Origin: Pararhodobacter aggregans
Lineage (GTDB): Bacteria > Pseudomonadota > Alphaproteobacteria > Rhodobacterales > Rhodobacteraceae
Reading direction: 5' to 3'
NCBI RefSeq assembly: GCF_003075525.1
Contig: NZ_QDDR01000018.1
Span: 1-64,000, forward strand
DNA length: 64,000 nucleotides
In this document: one piece after another, positions 8,704 through 16,524 of the stretch
Layout: every line of letters starts with the position of its first letter
Position numbering within the stretch: the first letter of the stretch is position 1
Notes under the pieces: generated by a model
The model's database searches: none
Told to the model about the DNA's origin: nothing
Seen by the model: only the letters and a program-made list of their open reading frames with translations
Made by a program: the position numbers and the translations under genes

Positions 8704-10016
8704 TTCATCAGCTCCGGCAACAGGCTGACCAGCCCCGGGAACAGGATGAGCAACCCCATCACCAGGAATTCCAGCGCCAGGAACGGCAGGACCGCCTTGT
8801 AGACCGCCGTCACCCGCAGCTTTGGCCCCGCCACGCCCTGCATGACGAACAACAACAGCCCGAAAGGCGGTGTGATGAGCGAAATCTCCAGCGCGATCAA
8901 CACGAGGACCCCGAACCACAGCGGGTCGATCCCCGCCGCGCCGACGATCGGCATGAAGATCGGCAGGGTCAGCATCATCATCGACACCTGGTCCATGAAG
9001 CAGCCGAGGAAGACCAGCACCGCCAGCATTCCCAGCAACAGCATCAGGGGACCGATACCCGAGTCCACGACCAGACGGCTGATCTCCTGCGTGGCGCCGG
9101 TGAAGGCCAGCACCTGCGAAAAGGTGCCCGAGGTGCAGATGATGACCAGGATCATCGCCGAGAAGATCAGCGTCTCCTTCAGCGAATGCACCAGCATCGT
9201 CAGGCTGAAACGCCGATAGATCACCGCGGCGATCACCGTCGCCACCACGCCCAGAGCCGCGCTCTCGGTCGCGGTGGCGATGCCTGCGAACATCGAGCCC
9301 ACGACACAGACGAAGATCAGCGCCAGCGGCAGGACATTCACCAGCACCGGTCTGAGCCGCTCGCCCAGCGTCATCGTCTCGGTCTCGTAGACCGGGGCGA
9401 GGGACGGGTCCAACCGGCACCGCAGCATGACGTAGCCAAGAAACAGCACCGCCATCATGATCGCCGGCACGATCCCGGCAATCAGCAGATCGTTGATCGA
9501 GATGGAGGCAAGGCTGCCCAGCATCACCGCCAGCCCCGAGGGGGGGATCAGCATGGCAATGCCGCCGACTGCCAGGATCGGCCCGACCGCCATGCTGTCA
9601 TGATAGCCGCGCGCCTTCATCTGCGGGTAAAGCGACTTGCCCAGCACACCCGCATTGGCAATCGTCGAGCCCGAGAGCGAGGAAAACAGCGTGCCCGACA
9701 GCACGGCAACGATCGACAGCCGCCCCGGCACGCGGGAAATCAGTCGGTCGATGGCATCAATGGCACGCTGAGCGAGGCCACTGTGCAGCATGATCTCGCC
9801 CATGAGCACGAAGAGGGGAATGGGCGCCAGGGAATATTGCGCCGCTGGCGAGCGCATGTTGCGCAGCATCTGCATGAGGCCGATGTCCCCGCCGAGGAAC
9901 AGCCAGGCCCCGGCGATGTTGACGGCAATGAAGGCGAAGACAATCGGCAGGCCCAGCATCAGAAGGGCGACGATACCGCCCAGCATCAGCACAAGGGCGA
10001 AGATCCATTCCGGCAT
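8700..10016 (-). CDS. TRAP transporter large permease (DctM)
   Basis: About 438 aa with roughly 12 hydrophobic segments, the 12-TM DctM subunit driving ion-coupled import. Typical motifs include FVLMGEIMLHSGLA, the conserved GGIAMLIPPSG segment and a hydrophobic C-terminus. I chose the start at 10016 (MPEWIFAL) because GGGG lies a few bases upstream; an in-frame ATG at 10028 overlaps the small subunit by 11 bp and is possible. It lies between the small permease gene and the FAD subunit gene. Its receptor is probably the protein encoded at 4018. Confidence 0.88.
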   Translation of the reverse strand: MPEWIFALVLMLGGIVALLMLGLPIVFAFIAVNIAGAWLFLGGDIGLMQMLRNMRSPAAQYSLAPIPLFVLMGEIMLHSGLAQRAIDAIDRLISRVPGRLSIVAVLSGTLFSSLSGSTIANAGVLGKSLYPQMKARGYHDSMAVGPILAVGGIAMLIPPSGLAVMLGSLASISINDLLIAGIVPAIMMAVLFLGYVMLRCRLDPSLAPVYETETMTLGERLRPVLVNVLPLALIFVCVVGSMFAGIATATESAALGVVATVIAAVIYRRFSLTMLVHSLKETLIFSAMILVIICTSGTFSQVLAFTGATQEISRLVVDSGIGPLMLLLGMLAVLVFLGCFMDQVSMMMLTLPIFMPIVGAAGIDPLWFGVLVLIALEISLITPPFGLLLFVMQGVAGPKLRVTAVYKAVLPFLALEFLVMGLLILFPGLVSLLPELMK

Positions 10017-10017
10017 C

Positions 10018-10509
10018 TCAGACCCCATGCTGCGTGTAAAGGGGCGAGAGCAGCCGCCCGGCGAAGGTCAGCGCCATGAGCAGCGCCGCCAGCGGGATCT
10101 GCCATTGCAGCCACCAATCCATCAGCACGTAGTCACCAAAGACCATCTGCTGCGTCTGGTAGGAGCGCATCAGCACCCTTGTGCCCCAGATGCACAGGAT
10201 CGCGCAGCAGGACAATCCGATCAGGTCGATCAACCGCTGCACGCCGCGGCGGACGGGCGGCGAAAAGCGTTCGAGAAAGACGTTGATCGACAAATGGGCG
10301 TTGCGGCGCAGCAACCAGGGCGCCGTCAGGATGGCGATGCAGAAAAGCCCGATCTCGGAAAAGTCGATCAGGCCCCGGAACACGCCGAAACCCAGCCCCC
10401 GCCGGATCGACTCGGCGGCGATGGCGCAGGTCATGAGCGCGAGGATGATCCCCGACAGGACCGCAAGAGCGGTCACCACAAGGTCATAGAGGGCAATGGC
10501 TGTCTTCAT
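10018..10509 (-). CDS. TRAP transporter small permease (DctQ)
   Basis: A 163-aa, four-TM DctQ subunit: an N-terminal segment (MKTAIALYDLVVTALAVLSG...), then the conserved R-N-A-H-L-S-I-N region between TM2 and TM3 typical of the family. The start at 10509 fits; the open frame continues upstream through a 232-bp gap before coxG with no family similarity. It pairs with the large permease encoded next. Confidence 0.86.
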   Translation of the reverse strand: MKTAIALYDLVVTALAVLSGIILALMTCAIAAESIRRGLGFGVFRGLIDFSEIGLFCIAILTAPWLLRRNAHLSINVFLERFSPPVRRGVQRLIDLIGLSCCAILCIWGTRVLMRSYQTQQMVFGDYVLMDWWLQWQIPLAALLMALTFAGRLLSPLYTQHGV

Positions 10510-10741
10510 GTCTCGTCCTGGCTGGAGCCCCGCGGGGCGATCGCGCTCGAAAATCTCTGAAACCCGGCACGGCGCAGCGGAGCGGTCCCCGCGAGACGGC
10601 GCGCCTGAACGGTCTGCGGCCGGGCGCACCCGTCTCGCGGCAATAGAGGCCGGATCGGCCAGAGCGCACAAGGGGGCTGCCGGGGGGAAGACGGGCAAAG
10701 CGCCCCCTGCCCCGAAGGCGTCGCAGTCGCGCGCGCCCGGG

Positions 10742-11194
10742 TCAACCTGCGGGCGTTTCGGTGACAAGCTGCGCCTCGAGCCGGTCGAAGAACTCGGCCG
10801 ACAGCTTGGTCGCCGTCCCCTGGATGAGGCGGGCGCCCAATTGCGCGATCTTGCCGCCGACGGTCACGTCGACGCAATAGTCGATCCGGGTTCCGGCGCC
10901 CTCGGGCGTCAGCGTGACCCGGGCACGGCCCTTGGCGAATCCAGCGATGCCACCCTTTCCCGCGCCCTGCAGCACCATGCTGTCATGGGGGTGTTCCTCG
11001 TCGAAGGTCACATCGCCCTTGAAGGTCGCTTTCACCGGGCCGATCTTCAGCGTGACCTCGGCCTCCATCCTGGCCCCGGTCGCGATCAGCGACTGGCAGC
11101 CCGGGATCGCTTGGCGCAGGATCTCGGGATCGTGGACCGCGGCCCAGACATCGCGCTGGCTAGCCGCGACCAGCCGGCTGTCGGTTATTTCCAT
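10742..11194 (-). CDS. CoxG-like SRPBCC protein
   Basis: A 150-aa START/Bet v1-like (SRPBCC) protein. It begins MEITDSRLVAASQRDVWAAV and has the LRQAIPGC and DCVDVTVGGKIAQLG stretches typical of CoxG / CO-dehydrogenase subunit G proteins. CoxG proteins accompany Mo hydroxylases and are thought to help assembly or membrane recruitment. It is the first gene of the minus-strand operon coxG - dctQ - dctM - coxM - fused coxSL, with operator copy C about 83 bp upstream. Confidence 0.83.
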   Translation of the reverse strand: MEITDSRLVAASQRDVWAAVHDPEILRQAIPGCQSLIATGARMEAEVTLKIGPVKATFKGDVTFDEEHPHDSMVLQGAGKGGIAGFAKGRARVTLTPEGAGTRIDYCVDVTVGGKIAQLGARLIQGTATKLSAEFFDRLEAQLVTETPAG

Positions 11195-11276
11195 GGGAAG
11201 TGTTCCTTGTCTGCGGGCCGTTCCCCGCCGCCCCGTGGGGGACGTGGCGGAGTTCGGGGTGCCGATCCAGTTTCGT

Positions 11277-11289
11277 GTATGCTGTATAC
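11277..11289. promoter_or_regulatory. GntR-type operator copy C, GTATGCTGTATAC
   Basis: Its reverse complement is GTATACAGCATAC, a 12 of 13 match to the shared consensus. It lies 83 bp upstream of the coxG start, inside the 218-bp gap that carries the promoter of the Mo-hydroxylase / TRAP operon. Confidence 0.68.
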
Positions 11290-11412
11290 GTTATTTCCGC
11301 GTGTCAACGATTTTCGCCCGTTTCCTCCGCCTGCGGTGACGCAGATTTCCCTTGCCCGGGCCTCGGGCGAGCTGCCCGGAAAAGCGGCACCGACCAGGGG
11401 CGCACGGCAAGG

Positions 11413-12636
11413 TCAGACAAGCGCCTTCAGCGGAATCGCCGAATCAGCCAGCTTGGCCGGGTCGGCCCTGACCTTCCCCTCGACCAGCTTCTCCAGGAAG
11501 CGCCGCTCGCGTCCGCGGTCCAGCAACACGCCACCGGCCACGGCCCCATCGTCGTCAAGCCAGAAGAGCATCTCGCCCCCCTCGCCCCGGGCAACGGTCC
11601 GGGCGCCCTCGGCCCATAGTCCCACCACCTGGATGTTATGGCCGAGCTGATCGCTCCACATCCACGGAAGCTCGGCATGCTCGGTCGCCTCTCCGGTGAT
11701 CGAGCGGGCGATGGCGCGCGGCTGCCGATCAGCGTTGCGCCAGGTTTCCAGCCGCTGTTCGCGACCCAGGTGCGGATTCCAGCTTTCGGCGACATCGCCC
11801 GCGGCAAAGACACCCGCAAGGCCGGGCACGCGCCCCGCCGAATCGGTCAAGATCCCGCCCGAGGGGCCGCGATTCGCCGCCGGGACCAGCTCGGACGCGG
11901 GCAGGATGCCGATGGCCGAGACCACCAGATCAGCCACCACAACACGGGATTCCCCTGCCGAATCGCGGAGGTGAATCGCCAGGCCGCCGCTGTCTTCACG
12001 GATCTCCTGCACGGCGATTCCGGTCAGGACCGTCACCCCCGCCGCCGCGTGTTTCGCAGCCAGCCAGGTGGAGGTTTCGGGCGGCAGGATCCGCGCCATG
12101 ACGCGCGCGCCCGCCTCGATCACCGTGACCGCGCAGCCCAGTTCGGTTGCCGTCGCCGCGACCTCCATGCCGATGACCCCACCGCCGATGATCGCCAGCC
12201 GCAACCCCGGCGTGAGGCGCGCCTTCAGCGCCAGGCTGTCGTCGAGGCTGCGCAGGGTGCGGGCGTGTTCGCCCCCGGGAACCGGCAGGTCGCGGGGCCT
12301 GCCGCCGGTCGCCAGCACCAGATGATCGTAGGCGATCCGCTCCCCGGCGGCGGTGATGACACGGCGCCCGGCGCAATCCAGCGCAACCACGGTTTCGCCG
12401 GTCCTCAGGTCAATGCCCTGCCAGCCCCCGTCCGGGTCGAGGAAAAGGCCTGCCTCCCCCTCGGCCCCTTTCAACACCGCCTTGGACAGCGGCGGACGTT
12501 CGTAGGGGGGGTGCGGTTCGGAACCGATCAGAGTGATTCGCCCGGTGAATCCCTCGCTGCGGAGAGCCAGGGCACAGCGGCCACCCGCCTGCCCCGCCCC
12601 AACGATCACCACCACCTCGTCCGTCACTTCGGGCAT
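11413..12636 (-). CDS. NAD(P)H ferredoxin reductase of a Rieske oxygenase system
   Basis: A 407-aa class-I pyridine-nucleotide flavoprotein of the putidaredoxin-reductase / HcaD / BphA4 type. N-terminal FAD motif VIVGAGQAGG and HPPYERPPLSK, central NAD(P) motif IIGGGVIGMEVAATATELG, and C-terminal FAD motif GVFAAGDVA. The start at 12636 follows GGAGAAGG; the longer frame adds an unlike tail. Likely role: reduce the Rieske ferredoxin (18321) that feeds the oxygenase at 13635. Operator copy D lies 27 bp upstream. Confidence 0.88.
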   Translation of the reverse strand: MPEVTDEVVVIVGAGQAGGRCALALRSEGFTGRITLIGSEPHPPYERPPLSKAVLKGAEGEAGLFLDPDGGWQGIDLRTGETVVALDCAGRRVITAAGERIAYDHLVLATGGRPRDLPVPGGEHARTLRSLDDSLALKARLTPGLRLAIIGGGVIGMEVAATATELGCAVTVIEAGARVMARILPPETSTWLAAKHAAAGVTVLTGIAVQEIREDSGGLAIHLRDSAGESRVVVADLVVSAIGILPASELVPAANRGPSGGILTDSAGRVPGLAGVFAAGDVAESWNPHLGREQRLETWRNADRQPRAIARSITGEATEHAELPWMWSDQLGHNIQVVGLWAEGARTVARGEGGEMLFWLDDDGAVAGGVLLDRGRERRFLEKLVEGKVRADPAKLADSAIPLKALV

Positions 12637-12662
12637 CGCCTTCTCCTCACATCTGGATTTAT

Positions 12663-12675
12663 CGTATTCCGTATA
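12663..12675. promoter_or_regulatory. GntR-type operator copy D, GTATTCCGTATAC
   Basis: A 12 of 13 match to the GTATACnGTATAC consensus, 27 bp upstream of the reductase start and between it and the 3' end of the gntR gene. It probably overlaps the reductase promoter. Confidence 0.7.
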
Positions 12676-12714
12676 CGCTAAATCTGTCAAGAAGGCGCCG
12701 GTCTGATCCGATAC

Positions 12715-13383
12715 TCAGCCTTGCCGTGGCTCGGCGTTTTCTGCCGCCCAGGTCTTGAAGGCCTCACCCGCCTGCGTCAGCAGCATGGTCATCACCGCGC
12801 GCGCCTCATCCTCGTTGCCGGTGCCGATGGCCTGCGCGAGCTTCGCCATGCCGTTGACCGAGACCCGGCGCATGTCCGGTCGGCGAAGGGTGTTTATCCG
12901 GATGAAATGGATGAAATCCTCATACCGCGCGATGGCCGCGACCAGTTGCCGGTTCGAGACATGCGAATAGATGTCGTCGCGGATCTTGCGATGCGCCTCG
13001 ACATAGGCGTCACTCTCGCCCGTTTCGTCGAGCGTCTGGTGAATGCGGCCAGCCAGCGCGAAAAGTCGCCCCGCATCGGTCTCGCGCACCAGCTTGGCCA
13101 CGGCATGCGGCTCCAGCAGCAGGCGAATTTCGATCACCTCGGAAATCTCTTCCGGCGTGAAGTTCGGGAAACGGAAGCCCCGCGTCGCCTGAACCAGCAG
13201 CCCGTCGCGCACCAGCATGGCCAGCGCCTCGCGCACCGGCGTCCGCGAGACGCCCAGCTCCTGGGCCAGGTTGATCTCCTGGAACTTGGTGTCAGGATCG
13301 AACCCCCCTTCGGTGATCCGCGCCTTCAGCGTCTCGTAGACCTGTTGGCGGAGGTCGGCGACGCGCTGGATGGAATTCATCAT
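12715..13383 (-). CDS. GntR-family regulator, FCD (FadR-like) subgroup
   Basis: A 222-aa regulator: winged HTH at about residues 10-70 (INLAQELGVSRTPVREALAM is the GntR signature) and an all-helical FCD ligand domain (IRLLLEPHAVAKL; HRKIRDDIYSHVSNRQL with metal-ligand-like His/Asp residues). Two adjacent ATGs, at 13383 and 13380, are both possible. FCD regulators often bind GTATAC-centred near-palindromes, which is what stands before the surrounding units. I infer it is the local repressor, released by a pathway acid. It is divergent from the Rieske operon across a gap with operator copy E. Confidence 0.88.
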   Translation of the reverse strand: MMNSIQRVADLRQQVYETLKARITEGGFDPDTKFQEINLAQELGVSRTPVREALAMLVRDGLLVQATRGFRFPNFTPEEISEVIEIRLLLEPHAVAKLVRETDAGRLFALAGRIHQTLDETGESDAYVEAHRKIRDDIYSHVSNRQLVAAIARYEDFIHFIRINTLRRPDMRRVSVNGMAKLAQAIGTGNEDEARAVMTMLLTQAGEAFKTWAAENAEPRQG

Positions 13384-13599
13384 GGGAATTGTCCGTTGCT
13401 GGGGGATCGCCGCCGTTCCACGGGGACCGCGGCCGCGACGGGACGCGGAAAACGGACGGGACGGGATACGATCACGGGATCGACGTTTCTCGACATGTGG
13501 CACGACAGGGCGTTTCAGGCAACCGATGACGCAGCTTTGCGCAGCGCCCGCCGCTTGTCGGCCCGGCATGCAGGTTTCGCTTGCCATTCGGAAATTAAC

Positions 13600-13612
13600 G
13601 TATACGGTAGAC
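13600..13612. promoter_or_regulatory. GntR-type operator copy E, GTATACGGTAGAC
   Basis: A 12 of 13 match to the shared consensus, only 22 bp upstream of the Rieske oxygenase ATG. It is also upstream of the divergent gntR gene, allowing autoregulation. Confidence 0.7.
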
Positions 13613-13634
13613 GTAATCCGCAGAGGAGTTATCC

Positions 13635-14918
13635 ATGACCGCCGCCCGGCTCCACGACCGCTATCCCGAACTCGGCACGGGTCCGATCCCCGTCGCGCCC
13701 TATATCGATCCGGCCTATTTCGCGCTTGAGAAGAAGTATCTCTTCAAGAACACCTGGCTGCATGTCGGCCGGGTCGAGGAATTGCCGAAGGTCGGCGATT
13801 ACATGCTGCGCAACATCCCCGTGCTCGACTCCGAGATCGTCATCGCCCGGGCGCGCGACAAGAAGCTCTACGCCTTCCACAATGTCTGCTCGCACCGTCT
13901 GAACAAGATCGCCTATCAGCCGACCGGCACGACGCGGAAATTCTTCTGCAAATTCCATGGCTGGGCCTATGACCTCGACGGCACGCTGACCGGAGTTCCC
14001 GACGAGAAGTCCTTCATGGACCTGGATAAATCCTGCCTTGGCCTGACCCGGGTCTCGGTCGACACCTGGAACGGCTTCATCTTCATCAACGCCAATCCAG
14101 CGCCCGACACCTCGCTCAAGGACTTCATGGAACCGGTCTATGCCGGCTTCGAGACCTACCCGTTCGACAAGTTCACCGCCTGTTACGCCTGGAATGCGGT
14201 GGTCAATTGCAACTGGAAGGTCGCGCTCGACGCCTTCCAGGAGACCTACCACGTCAACTACCTGCACGGCCGCTCGATCGCCTATGCCCTGCTGAAGGAC
14301 GAGGACGGCAACCTGCACCCGATCGACGGGATCTGCGGTGACCTTCACCGCCGCCTGTCGATTGCCGGTGATCCGGATACCGTCTACGGAAACCCACAAG
14401 CCGCGACCGCCGCAGCCGAGCAGGACGTGGGCGTCAACCAGACCGGCCACCGCATTGCCGCCAAGGCGCTGAAAGTGGCGCAGGGTGGCACCCGGCACGA
14501 CCTGAGCGGCATCAAGCTGCCCGAGCTTCTGAACTGGACGAAACACCCGTCCTGGGCCTTCGACATCAACGTCGTCTTCCCGGATTTCTACCTGTCCTGC
14601 CGACCGAACTATTTTCAGGCCTACAACTTCCGCCCGATCTCGCACGACAAGACGCTGTTCGAGGCGCGGGTCTATTACCCCGAGATGGTGACCGCGGGCG
14701 GCCGCTTCTATCAGGAATACATGAAGACGGCGTTGCGCGACGTCCTGCTCGAGGATCTGAGCACGCTGGAAACCACGCAAGCCGCCGCGGCGACCGGCGC
14801 CAAGCAGGAAATGGTCATCCAGGATTTCGAGCTGATGGTGCGCCACCAGGCGGTGGCCATCGACCGGCTGATCGAAGAGGGCCTGCGCCGCGACGGCCAG
14901 CTTCAGGCCGCGGAATGA
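13635..14918 (+). CDS. Rieske non-heme iron oxygenase, alpha subunit
   Basis: A 427-aa ring-hydroxylating oxygenase catalytic subunit. N-terminal Rieske domain: C85-x-H87 (CSH) and C105-x2-H108 (CKFH). Catalytic domain: iron ligands H206 and H211 in ETYHVNYLH. It heads a long plus-strand operon (to 19612). A dedicated reductase (11413) and Rieske ferredoxin (18321) make a three-component system. No conventional beta subunit is seen; the SnoaL-fold protein at 15994 is a possible stand-in because beta subunits share that fold. Its substrate is unknown. Confidence 0.88.
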   Translation: MTAARLHDRYPELGTGPIPVAPYIDPAYFALEKKYLFKNTWLHVGRVEELPKVGDYMLRNIPVLDSEIVIARARDKKLYAFHNVCSHRLNKIAYQPTGTTRKFFCKFHGWAYDLDGTLTGVPDEKSFMDLDKSCLGLTRVSVDTWNGFIFINANPAPDTSLKDFMEPVYAGFETYPFDKFTACYAWNAVVNCNWKVALDAFQETYHVNYLHGRSIAYALLKDEDGNLHPIDGICGDLHRRLSIAGDPDTVYGNPQAATAAAEQDVGVNQTGHRIAAKALKVAQGGTRHDLSGIKLPELLNWTKHPSWAFDINVVFPDFYLSCRPNYFQAYNFRPISHDKTLFEARVYYPEMVTAGGRFYQEYMKTALRDVLLEDLSTLETTQAAAATGAKQEMVIQDFELMVRHQAVAIDRLIEEGLRRDGQLQAAE

Positions 14919-14929
14919 GGAACCAGACC

Positions 14930-15280
14930 ATGTCCAAACTCCCCCCCGACTTCGCTGCGCTCGAACCCTTTTCCGACTGGTGCCTGCCGCTGGAATCCCA
15001 GCGCAACCTGCGCCGCGTGAGCCTGGGCTTTGCCGAGATCAACGCCTTTGCCGAGGCGATGCTGCCCCGGGTCGAGGCGATTTGCGCCCATATCGACGCC
15101 CACCGGGCCGAGGATGGCAGCCATGACCCCGAAAGCCTGAACCTGTTCCACATGCTGCTGTCGCTGGCCGAAGTGGCCCCGGCCATCGAATCCTATGACC
15201 CCGAGGTCGAGGTGGTCGATGGCTACGACACCCGCAAGTTCGTCCCTGACGAGACGCACAAGCTGCGTCCCGCGATCTGA
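14930..15280 (+). CDS. Small acidic protein of unknown function
   Basis: A 116-aa protein with no motif I recognise; it is acidic and mostly helical by composition (e.g. EAMLPRVEAICAHIDAHRAE). It starts 11 nt after the oxygenase stop, is preceded by GAGGAA and is followed closely by a cupin gene, so its place in the operon is convincing. It could be an accessory or structural subunit of the oxygenase or a downstream enzyme. Codon use matches its neighbours. Confidence 0.65.
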   Translation: MSKLPPDFAALEPFSDWCLPLESQRNLRRVSLGFAEINAFAEAMLPRVEAICAHIDAHRAEDGSHDPESLNLFHMLLSLAEVAPAIESYDPEVEVVDGYDTRKFVPDETHKLRPAI

Positions 15281-15290
15281 GGAAGCCGCA

Positions 15291-15710
15291 ATGCCGCAAT
15301 GCCAGCTGTTCTCCTTCCGGGAGGGCCTCGATGAGGTCGTGCCCGGCGGGCTCAGGATGAAAGCCGTGGTGGGCCAGGCGCTCAGCGTCGGGGTCGTCAA
15401 TTTCTGCCTGCCCGGCGGCCCCGGCATCGCCGCCAAGGCCCATGCCCATGGCGAGGAGGCGACGCTGCAGATCCGGGGGGGCTGCACCGTCAACCTCGGC
15501 TGGTCGGTCGAGGCACCGGAAGGCTCGGTCGAGCTTGAGGAAGGCATCGTCATGCTGATGCCCGCCGAACAGCCCCATTCCGGGATCAACCGTTTCGACG
15601 CCGAGGGCGAATGCCTGCGGCTGAACGTGGTGACGCCGCCGCGCCAGGAATATGGCGCCAGCGGCAATGCCAAACCCTTCTATCCGGGCGCACCGGAGGC
15701 CAGGGAATGA
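15291..15710 (+). CDS. Cupin-domain protein
   Basis: A 139-aa single-domain cupin. The metal-site region AKAHAHGEEATLQIRGG fits cupin motif 1 (H-x-H...E) and QPHSGINRFDAEGE fits motif 2 with its later His. The start at 15291 is preceded by GAGGAAG. The longer frame upstream is the shadow of the previous gene. Possible roles are a dioxygenase, isomerase or sensor for a pathway intermediate; sequence alone does not decide. Confidence 0.75.
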   Translation: MPQCQLFSFREGLDEVVPGGLRMKAVVGQALSVGVVNFCLPGGPGIAAKAHAHGEEATLQIRGGCTVNLGWSVEAPEGSVELEEGIVMLMPAEQPHSGINRFDAEGECLRLNVVTPPRQEYGASGNAKPFYPGAPEARE

Positions 15711-15997
15711 GCTGCAGGATCCACGACAGCGGCCTGGGTGCCGCCCCCTTCGCCGTCCGGGGTGCCGCGCTCTCGGTCGCCATGGAACGTCTGCCGGTCG
15801 GAGCATCGGCGGCGCTCTCGGCCCGGGGCGGGCCCGAGGAGATGGTCGCGCTGCTGGAAGGCAGCGCCACGCTCAGGGCCGACGACGGCGAGCATGCGCT
15901 GGTCCCCGGCACGGGCGTGCTGATCCCGGCCGGTTCGGCGCGCGAATGGACCATTCTGACCCCCGCCCTCGTGTACCGCGTCAGGGCCGCCGGATGA
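15707..15997 (+). CDS. Small cupin-like protein
   Basis: A 96-aa protein with the cupin beta-barrel pattern (GGPEEMVALLEGSATLRAD, then VPGTGVLIPAGSAREWTI). It overlaps the previous cupin gene and the next gene by ATGA. The metal-binding histidines of motif 1 are not evident, so it may be a non-catalytic cupin or a partner of the preceding one. Confidence 0.68.
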   Translation: MSCRIHDSGLGAAPFAVRGAALSVAMERLPVGASAALSARGGPEEMVALLEGSATLRADDGEHALVPGTGVLIPAGSAREWTILTPALVYRVRAAG

Positions 15998-16524
15998 GCG
16001 TCGAAGACCGCCTCGCCCGGATCGAGGCCCGCGCGGGCATCGAGGCCGTGATGCAGGTCTATGCGGCGGCGGCGGATGCGAAATACACCGCCCGCCACCG
16101 CAAGGCCGCGCCCAAAAGGGTGGCCGAGGCCGCGCGCGCGCAGGCTGCCTGTTTCACCCCGGACGCCGAATGGCAGGCCGGCGGTTTCGGCGGCAGCCTG
16201 CACGGCCGCGCGGCGATCGAGGATTTCTTCCGTGAAGGCCCTTGGTCCTTTGCCACCCATCTCTATACGGCGCCGCAGATCGAGGTCGCGGGCACCGCAG
16301 CCGACGCCCGCTGGCGCCTGTGGGAGCTGGGCGTCCGCGACGAGAGCAACCCTGCCACCCAGGGCCATGTCACGCTGTTGACAGGCGTGGTCCGCCAGAG
16401 CTGGCGCCTTCTGCCCGAAGGCTGGCGCATCGCCGTCATGGCCTTTGACCAGCTCCATGCCCTGACCCTTGCCACCGACACAGCGGCGCTCAGCTGCCTC
16501 ATCCCCGCCGGAGACACCCCGTGA
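15994..16524 (+). CDS. SnoaL/NTF2-like protein
   Basis: A 176-aa protein that reads as a SnoaL-like domain: an N-terminal helix (VEDRLARIEARAGIEAVMQVY), a cone-forming region with GSLHGRAAIEDFF, and C-terminal strands with LTGVVRQSWRLLPEGWRIAVM. Such proteins act as small hydrolases, isomerases or dehydratases, and beta subunits of Rieske dioxygenases share the fold. ATGA overlaps at both ends make it translationally coupled. Either an enzyme or a diverged oxygenase beta subunit is possible. Confidence 0.7.
   Translation: MSVEDRLARIEARAGIEAVMQVYAAAADAKYTARHRKAAPKRVAEAARAQAACFTPDAEWQAGGFGGSLHGRAAIEDFFREGPWSFATHLYTAPQIEVAGTAADARWRLWELGVRDESNPATQGHVTLLTGVVRQSWRLLPEGWRIAVMAFDQLHALTLATDTAALSCLIPAGDTP

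Noticed and set aside
5039-11194. True aerobic CO dehydrogenase (CoxLMS)
   Set aside because: The active-site loop is AYRGVGQP and not AYRCSFR, and the neighbours are for aromatic breakdown and TRAP uptake.
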